Shown one piece after another: positions 56,931 through 62,243 of a DNA stretch of 62,243 bases. Origin of the DNA: an uncultured delta proteobacterium (GTDB lineage: Bacteria; Myxococcota_A; Polyangia; Polyangiales; Polyangiaceae); assembly GCA_903906315.1 (NCBI GenBank), contig CAIVJW010000204.1:1-62243 (forward strand), given 5' to 3'. The position numbers were made by a program, and so were the translations under genes. The notes under the pieces were generated by a model. That model searched no databases. It saw only the letters and a program-made list of their open reading frames with translations, and had not been told where the DNA came from. Numbering within the stretch: position 1 is the stretch's first letter; each line of letters starts with the position of its first letter.

Positions 56931-59767
56931 CCCGCCTCCGCGCTCCCGCGACCTGGGTCGCGCTGGCGGTCGCCGCCTGCGGCGCCCCGCTACCGCCTCC
57001 GCCTCCGCCCCCCACGCCCCCGCCTCCCCCCGCGCCGACGGCGCGCGCCGCGCCCGTTCCGCCGCCCGCGCGCGCCCCCTCGGTCGGGCCGGGCGGCGAG
57101 CGGGCGTCGATCCTCGGCGCGCGCGTCAGCCTCGTGCGCAAGGGGCAGCCGGAACAGGAGGTCGAGGCGTCCGAGCTGCACCCGCCCCCCGGCGAGCGCG
57201 CGCTCTTCGGCATCACGCCGACCGCGCTGCTCTACCTCGACGACGGGACGCTCGTCGTGGGCACGACGGACGGCACCGTCACCGGGCTCGACGGCGCCGG
57301 CCACCGTCGCTTCTCGCTCGGCTTCCGGGGCGCGATCCGCGGGCTCGCGCCGATCGGCGAGGGCAAGGTCGCCGTGACGACCGCCCTCGGCGTGCTCGCG
57401 GTCGTCGGCGAAGGGGGGCGCCTGCACTTCGAGCGTCCGCTCACCGAGGGGCCGCTCGGCCCCCCGATCGTCGTCGCCGACGGGCCCCGGCGCCTCCTGC
57501 TCGCCGCGGGCCGACACGGCGTCTTCGCCGTCTCGCCCGAGGGCGCGCCGGTGTTCTCGCACGCCGTCGAGCTCGGCGTCACGTGCGTGAAGAAGCAGGA
57601 TTCCTGCGACGCGATCTGGCCCCAGCTCGCCAGCGAGGGCGGCGTCGTGAAGGTCGCCGAGGGCCCGACGTTCCGGATCGACGACGTCCACCCCCCGCTG
57701 CCCGACCTCCGGCCCTCGTTCCCGATCACCTTCCGGCGCGTGCTGGATCGGCCGACGAGGGCGGTCCTCGGCGGAGGCGCGACGTCGGTCTGGGCGCTCG
57801 TGCAGCGGAGCCGCGTGACGCTCGGCGACGCGAACGCGCTCCTCGAGGAGCCGCACTGGGACTCCGGCGAAGACTCCACCCGCGAGCGCTGGGACCTCGT
57901 CTCCATCGACGGGGCCACGATCACGCGCCGCCCGCTGCCCGCCGACGCGCCGAAATCCGAGTTCGTCGCCGGCGCGCCCGCCGTCGCGGGCCCGTACCGG
58001 TTCGACGGGCTCGCCCTCGCGCCCGGTGGCGCGCCCTGGGTCCTCGCGCGGAGGATCCACTGGGAGCTCACGGGCGGGGAGGACGGCGAGCCCGGGCCGC
58101 TGCGCGGCGCCGGCGCGATCTTCGAGGGGGTCGGCGACAAGGTCGTGGCGCGACAGGACCTCCTCGGCCTGTTCAAGGCGCACGGGCTCCACTTCCCGAT
58201 CGCCGCCGCGCCGGAGGGGCCGGTGGGGATCTTCTGCTTCGGACGCGACGAGCCCGTCTGCGCCACGACCGAGGGCGGCGCCATGACCACGGCCCGCGCG
58301 CCCGCGCAGATCGTCGCCGTGCGGACGATCGGGGGCGAGCCGTGGCTCGTCACGGACCACGGCAAGATCTTGCGGGGCGCCGCGATGACGCCGGTCGACG
58401 TGCCCGCGGACGCCACCTTCCAGGACGTCGCGGGGGTCGCCGCCGACGACGTGTGGGCCGTGCCGGGCCTGCCCCCCGACACCGGCTACGCGCACCGGAC
58501 GGTCGCCTCCGGGCACCTCGCGCACTTCGACGGCCGCACGTTCTCGCGCGTGCCCGTGCCGGTCGAGGTCGCCGGCGGCATCGTCGCGCGCGCCTCCGAC
58601 GACGTCTGGACGGCGAGCGGCGCCGCGCGCTGGGATGGGCGGCGCTGGGCGCGCGTGTTCGGCGCGCCCGTGGGCACGACGCGCGTGCTCGCGCGCAGCC
58701 GCGACGAGGTCTGGCTGGCGGGCGACGGCCTCTGGCAGGGCAAGGCCCCCGGCCCCGTCCCCGTCGACCTCGGCGCGCTGCCGGCCGACCCCGGCGCGGT
58801 CGCGGACCCGGTCCCGCTGGCCCTCGGCGCGCCCGACGCCGGCTACTCGGTGGAGCGGGTGCGGCTGCGCGTGCGCGCGGGCGAGCCCGTGCTCGACGCC
58901 GCGCAGCAGGTGGGCGCGACCGCGGACGGGCTGGTCTGGATCCAGGCGTGGGACCGGCTCGTCGAGGTCGACGGGAGCAAGGCCACGACGGTCCACCGCG
59001 ACAAGCGGCACACCTTCTCCCGCCGCGCGTTCGTGGCCGGTCCGGGGCGCGGGGACGTGCTCCTCGGCGACGCGATCGGGCGCGTCGAGGGCGGCGCGGT
59101 GGTGCGCGACGACGCCTGGCTCGATCGGCACCGCGCGGCCGCGATGCACGGGGCCGCCGATGGCACCGTGTGGGTGGTCGGCGCGCCGCGACCGGACTGG
59201 GACCCCCGGGGGTTCGGCGACCCGCACGATCTCTCCCCGCACGCCCTCGTGCGCGCGCCGGGCGCCGGCTACCGGCCCGTGACCGGGCTGCCCGCGGCGA
59301 CGTATTGCGACGTCGCCGCCGCGCCCGACGGCGGCGCCTTCTTCGCGGGCGCGCTCGGCGAGGGGCCCTCCGGCGAGGGCCTCCTCGTGCACGCCCGCGG
59401 CCGCCTCGGCGCGGGCGGGGTCGCGCGCTACCGCGCCCCGGCAGCGCTCGCGGCCGTCTCCGCCGTGAGCCCGGACGAGGCGTGGGCGGTCGGAGCCGGC
59501 GGCGTGATCGTCCACGTGCGGGCCGGCGTGGTCGAGCGCTTCGCGATCGCGTCGGGCGAGTGGCTGCGGTCGGTCGTCGCCGTCGGGCCGGACGACGTCT
59601 GGATCGGCGGCGACGGCGGCACGCTGCTGCACCACGACGGTCGCGCCCCGCGGCCGGTCGCGCACGGGCTCGACGCCCACGCGAGCATCACGGGCCTCGC
59701 CGCCGCGAAGGGCGTGATCTGGGCCGTCGGCCCGTCGGGGATCGTGAAGCTGACGGGGCGGCGTTGA
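56927..59767 (+). CDS. Large beta-propeller lipoprotein
   Basis: A 946-residue predicted lipoprotein, starting in an ATGA overlap. The signal PATWVALAVAACG gives lipobox Cys18, followed by a Pro-rich linker. Many blade motifs follow, for example VAADDVWAVPGLPPDTGY, ARASDDVWTASGAARWDGRR, ARSRDEVWLAGDGLW, SPDEAWAVGAGGVIVHV, GPDDVWIGGDGGTLLHHDGR. Two propellers are likely. The TGA stop overlaps a TTG that starts the cytochrome gene. It may scaffold or cap the cytochrome at the surface; no enzyme motif is seen. Confidence 0.8.
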   Translation: MTRLRAPATWVALAVAACGAPLPPPPPPPTPPPPPAPTARAAPVPPPARAPSVGPGGERASILGARVSLVRKGQPEQEVEASELHPPPGERALFGITPTALLYLDDGTLVVGTTDGTVTGLDGAGHRRFSLGFRGAIRGLAPIGEGKVAVTTALGVLAVVGEGGRLHFERPLTEGPLGPPIVVADGPRRLLLAAGRHGVFAVSPEGAPVFSHAVELGVTCVKKQDSCDAIWPQLASEGGVVKVAEGPTFRIDDVHPPLPDLRPSFPITFRRVLDRPTRAVLGGGATSVWALVQRSRVTLGDANALLEEPHWDSGEDSTRERWDLVSIDGATITRRPLPADAPKSEFVAGAPAVAGPYRFDGLALAPGGAPWVLARRIHWELTGGEDGEPGPLRGAGAIFEGVGDKVVARQDLLGLFKAHGLHFPIAAAPEGPVGIFCFGRDEPVCATTEGGAMTTARAPAQIVAVRTIGGEPWLVTDHGKILRGAAMTPVDVPADATFQDVAGVAADDVWAVPGLPPDTGYAHRTVASGHLAHFDGRTFSRVPVPVEVAGGIVARASDDVWTASGAARWDGRRWARVFGAPVGTTRVLARSRDEVWLAGDGLWQGKAPGPVPVDLGALPADPGAVADPVPLALGAPDAGYSVERVRLRVRAGEPVLDAAQQVGATADGLVWIQAWDRLVEVDGSKATTVHRDKRHTFSRRAFVAGPGRGDVLLGDAIGRVEGGAVVRDDAWLDRHRAAAMHGAADGTVWVVGAPRPDWDPRGFGDPHDLSPHALVRAPGAGYRPVTGLPAATYCDVAAAPDGGAFFAGALGEGPSGEGLLVHARGRLGAGGVARYRAPAALAAVSAVSPDEAWAVGAGGVIVHVRAGVVERFAIASGEWLRSVVAVGPDDVWIGGDGGTLLHHDGRAPRPVAHGLDAHASITGLAAAKGVIWAVGPSGIVKLTGRR

Positions 59768-60852
59768 AGCGAGGGCGCGCGGCGGTCGGCTGGTCGGCTG
59801 CGCTCTTCGTCGTGGTCTCCAGCGTGACCTCGGGCGCGGCCGCCGACGACCTGCCCCTACCACGGCCGGCGCCGCGCGATCCGGTCCTGCCCATCGAGGG
59901 CGTCGGCGCGCCGACCGACGCGCGGTGCGCGGACTGCCACGCCGAGATCGCCCTCGAGTGGCGCGCCTCGCTCCACCGGCGGGCGTGGGTCGACCCGTAC
60001 TTCGCGCGCGCCTACGCCTTCGAGCGCACGGGCTTCTGCCGCAAATGCCACGCTCCGACCGACGACCCGAGCGTCGATCCGAGCGAGGAGGCGCGCGCGG
60101 TCGGCGTCGCGTGCACGACGTGCCACGTCGTCGGCGCGAACGTCGTCGGGTCGCGCGCCCTGGCGGCCGTGCCGGGCGGGCACGTGGTGATCGGTGACGC
60201 CCGCCTGGCGACGCCCGCGGCGTGCGCGGGCTGCCACAGCTTCCCCTTCCCCGGCCCGCCCGATCGCGAGCCCCGCGCCCGGATGCAGGACACCCTGGCC
60301 GAGCACGAACGATCGGCCGCGGCCGCGAAGGCCTGCCAGCACTGCCACATGCCGCGCGTCCCGAGCCGCGACGGTGGCACGCATCGCAACCACTCCTTCG
60401 CCGTGCAAGCGGACCCCTCGACGCTCGCGCGCGCGGTCGAGGTCCGCGGGGTGTCGCTCGCCGCAGGCGCCCTCCGCATCTCGATCGCCCCCGGGGTGAT
60501 CGGGCACGCCTTCCCCACGGGGGACGTCTATCGCCAGGTCGAGGTCCGAGCCACGCCGGTCGACGCCTCCGGCCGCCCGCGCGGGCGCAGCGCGGTGGCG
60601 GTGCTCGGCCGCCGCTTCGGCACGGTCACCAGCCCCCGGGGGCCCGCGCGCGTGCAGCTCGACGACACGCGCCTCGACCGGCCCCGCACGATCGATCTCG
60701 CCCTGCCGCCCACGACGACGCGGGCGCGCTGGCAGGTGGTGTGGCAGCGAATGCCGCCCCGGGTCGCGGAGTTCTTCCGCATGGACGTGCGGGATCAGGA
60801 GGTCGTCGTCGCCGAGGGCGTCGCGACCCGCGAAGTCGAGGTCCGGAGGTAG
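59764..60852 (+). CDS. Periplasmic pentaheme cytochrome c
   Basis: A 362-residue exported protein starting at TTG 59764, inside the stop of the previous gene (TTGA); no ATG or GTG fits. The signal GWSAALFVVVSSVTSGAAA is followed by five CxxCH heme sites: CADCH 55-59, CRKCH 92-96, CTTCH 117-121, CAGCH 154-158 and CQHCH 191-195. Extra His in HRRAW, HERS and HRNHSF could be distal ligands. The last 150 residues are beta-rich without hemes (SIAPGVIGHAFPTGDVYRQV). The heme spacing and tail resemble cytochrome c554-like proteins. It probably carries electrons in the envelope; partner unknown. Confidence 0.85.
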   Translation: MKRGRAAVGWSAALFVVVSSVTSGAAADDLPLPRPAPRDPVLPIEGVGAPTDARCADCHAEIALEWRASLHRRAWVDPYFARAYAFERTGFCRKCHAPTDDPSVDPSEEARAVGVACTTCHVVGANVVGSRALAAVPGGHVVIGDARLATPAACAGCHSFPFPGPPDREPRARMQDTLAEHERSAAAAKACQHCHMPRVPSRDGGTHRNHSFAVQADPSTLARAVEVRGVSLAAGALRISIAPGVIGHAFPTGDVYRQVEVRATPVDASGRPRGRSAVAVLGRRFGTVTSPRGPARVQLDDTRLDRPRTIDLALPPTTTRARWQVVWQRMPPRVAEFFRMDVRDQEVVVAEGVATREVEVRR

Positions 60853-60928
60853 AGACCGCACCGCACCGCGCCGCGGCGACGGCCGAGACCGCGACCCTCG
60901 CCCTCCCTCGCAGGCTTGCCTCGCGACC

Positions 60929-61022
60929 GCCGCTCCGGCAAATACAGGGCATGCGCTTCGCCGACCTGAAGAACGACTTCGTGTTCCGGCGCATCTTCGC
61001 GACGCACCCGGAGATCCTGCGC
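60929..61022 (+). repeat. Direct repeat spanning upstream and start of the Rpn genes, copy 1
   Basis: Bases 60929-61022 recur at 62150-62243 with a single C/T difference, an offset of 1221 bases. The repeat begins 22 bases before the ATG (GCCGCTCCGGCAAATACAGG) and runs into the coding sequence. It shows recent duplication of the gene or gene conversion. Confidence 0.9.
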
Positions 61023-62009
61023 CGGCTGCTGAACGACCTGCTCGACCGGCGCGAGGACCAGACCATCCTCTCGATCGAGTATCTCCCGAGCGAGCAGCTG
61101 CCGCTGGCGGAGGGATCGAAGCTGTCCATTCTGGACGTGCGCTGCAAGGACCGGGCGGGCACGACGTTCGTGGTGGAGATGCAGCTCCTGCACCACCCCG
61201 GCTTCATCAACCGGGTCGTCTACAATGCCTGCAAGGCCTACGCGGGCCAGCTCAAGGCGGGCGATTGGTACACGAGCCTCACGGACGTGGTGGCGCTCTC
61301 GATCTGCGACTTCGAGCTCTGGCCGGATGCCCAGCAGTCGAAGCAGAACCTCCCCCCGGTGCCGATGCTGAGCCGCTGGAACCTGACCGAGCAGGCCTCG
61401 AAGAATCACGGGCTTTTGCAGGTCCAATATGCGTTCCTCGAGCTGCCCAAGCTCCCCAATCGCAGGCCCGAGGCCGCGGGGCCGGAGCTCTGGGCCTGGC
61501 TCTTCGCGCACGCGACCGAGCTCACCGAGATGCCCGCAGACCTCGCGGACGGCCCCTATCGAGACGCCCTGGAGCTGGCCAATCAGGCGAAGTTCTCGCA
61601 GGATGAGCTCCAGGCCTACGAGCGCGTCAGGGACGAGATCCGCCAGGTGTTCGAGATCGCCGCGGCTCGGTGGGCCGAGGGCAAGGCCGAGGGCGAGCGC
61701 CTCGGCAAAGCGATGGGCAAGGCCGAGGGGAAGGCCGAGGGGAAGGCCGAGGGAAAGGCAGAGGGGAAGGCCGAGGGAAAGGCAGAGGGGAAGGCCGAGG
61801 GAAAGGCCGAGGGAAAGGCCGAGGGCGAGCGGGCCGGTCGCATTGCGGCGATCTTCGCGGTGCTCGCGGCGCGCGGCGTCGTCGTGAGCGCGCCTGCGCG
61901 GGCGTCCATCGAGGGCTGCACGGACGCCGCGACCTTGGACCGGTGGATCGCCCGAGCGGCGATCGCGGCTTCGGCCGACGAGGTGGTCGCCGAGGCGGGA
62001 GACCGCTGA
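60951..62009 (+). CDS. Rpn-family PD-(D/E)XK nuclease / transposase-like protein
   Basis: A 352-residue protein. The N-terminal domain begins MRFADLKNDFVFRRIFATHP and carries the nuclease core D62 (SILDVRCKD) with E76-x-Q78 (FVVEMQLLHH), then YNACKAYAGQLKAGDWYTSL, as in the Rpn/'PD-(D/E)XK family transposase' group. These are linked to RecA-independent recombination in E. coli. Residues 240-300 hold nine GKAE repeats, a highly charged helix. The C-terminal 60 residues are Ala-rich. A second copy starts at 62172. The usual acidic third residue is partly replaced, as in the family. Confidence 0.85.
   Translation: MRFADLKNDFVFRRIFATHPEILRRLLNDLLDRREDQTILSIEYLPSEQLPLAEGSKLSILDVRCKDRAGTTFVVEMQLLHHPGFINRVVYNACKAYAGQLKAGDWYTSLTDVVALSICDFELWPDAQQSKQNLPPVPMLSRWNLTEQASKNHGLLQVQYAFLELPKLPNRRPEAAGPELWAWLFAHATELTEMPADLADGPYRDALELANQAKFSQDELQAYERVRDEIRQVFEIAAARWAEGKAEGERLGKAMGKAEGKAEGKAEGKAEGKAEGKAEGKAEGKAEGKAEGERAGRIAAIFAVLAARGVVVSAPARASIEGCTDAATLDRWIARAAIAASADEVVAEAGDR
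61716..61823 (+). repeat. Nine in-frame 12-bp repeats encoding GKAE
   Basis: Nine consecutive 12-base units (GGGAAGGCCGAG and close variants GGAAAGGCAGAG) encode (GKAE)9. Each unit is four codons, so slippage changes linker length without frameshift. Third-position variants alternate, suggesting expansion in blocks of two units. Confidence 0.9.
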
Positions 62010-62149
62010 GGCGCGGCCGCCTGCGAGGGGCGGTCATCGGCGCGAGCAGCGACCGCGGCGGGCGGGGCTGCCGCGCCCCGGCGGCGCGTCGCCTCGCCCC
62101 CGGCGTCGTCGGCTCCGGGGCGCGCGGCCTCGCCACTTGCCTTGCGGGC

Positions 62150-62243
62150 GCCGCTCCGGCAAATACAGGGCATGCGCTTCGCCGACCTGAAGAACGACTT
62201 CGTGTTCCGGCGCATCTTCGCGACGCACCCGGAGATCTTGCGC
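62150..62243 (+). repeat. Direct repeat of the Rpn upstream region and start, copy 2
   Basis: Second copy of the 94-base repeat found at 60929-61022, cut by the window end; the true repeat may be much longer. Confidence 0.9.
62172..62243 (+). CDS. Second Rpn-family gene (partial, cut by window end)
   Basis: The ATG at 62172 opens a frame whose 24 codons are identical in product to the start of the preceding gene (MRFADLKNDFVFRRIFATHP). It has the same upstream sequence. The 162 bases between the two genes show no gene. Whether the copy is intact cannot be seen. Confidence 0.8.
   Translation, partial: MRFADLKNDFVFRRIFATHPEILR

Noticed and set aside
61716-61823. CRISPR or non-coding microsatellite
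   Set aside because: The 12-bp units are in frame inside a real gene and encode GKAE.
60951-62243. Complete transposon or prophage
   Set aside because: No terminal inverted repeats, target duplication, integrase or phage genes are visible; only tandem Rpn-family genes.

Overview
The window is uniformly very GC-rich chromosomal DNA that looks myxobacterial (Myxococcota, probably Polyangia). The reasons are a CarH-type B12 photoreceptor beside crtIB, two giant Ser/Thr kinase-ATPase-TPR proteins, lipoproteins with Cys-rich DVDCGG repeats, PilZ and winged-helix/TPR signalling proteins, and secreted beta-propellers of the 'DDVWAVG' type. The taxon is my inference; no rRNA is present. Genes are densely packed. 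Many junctions are 1- or 4-base stop/start overlaps (ATGA, GTGA, TTGA, TGATG).

Layout. 1-3.7 kb: the end of a membrane glycosyltransferase, then crtB-crtI and a divergent carH-like regulator (light-controlled carotenoids). 3.8-8.2 kb: a YtfJ-like exported protein and a coupled lipoprotein pair, one of them carrying ten Cys-rich repeats and a propeller. 8.4-8.9 kb: tRNA-Phe with its promoter, then an orphan PEP-CTERM-like tail with a strong hairpin. 9-12 kb: an M1 aminopeptidase and a polytopic membrane protein. 12-16.9 kb: a J-domain protein, DnaK and a TPR protein in one operon. 17-19.8 kb: ECF sigma factor, putative anti-sigma factor, lipoprotein and LpxL-like acyltransferase, all overlapping. 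20-22 kb: a rhomboid protease and a PA14 lipoprotein. 22.2-28.4 kb: mreB-mreC-mreD-mrdA-rodA for rod shape, with rpmG upstream across a hairpin-rich spacer. 28.6-31 kb: a two-RRM RNA-binding protein and a divergent Lgt. 31.1-35.4 kb: molybdopterin genes moaB-moeA facing moaA-moaC-moaE; MoaC carries an N-terminal domain resembling nitrate-reductase-associated proteins. 35.6-46.3 kb: two kinase/ATPase/TPR giants, an outer-membrane barrel and a patatin. 46.4-51.3 kb: an unknown protein, a PilZ/AMIN-like protein, a small unknown protein and a second patatin. 51.4-55.1 kb: mfd. 55.26-55.63 kb: two opposed arrays of 21-bp repeats. 55.7-60.9 kb: a coupled operon of two exported propellers and a pentaheme cytochrome c. 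60.9 kb to the end: two tandem Rpn-family (PD-(D/E)XK) genes, the second cut by the window edge.

No phage, CRISPR array, insertion sequence or classical defence island is visible. The most unusual items are the opposed 21-bp arrays after mfd, the MoaC fusion, the ECF sigma/acyltransferase operon, the PilZ/AMIN-like protein, the propeller-cytochrome operon and the structured spacer before mreB. All functions are read from sequence motifs only; no searches were run.
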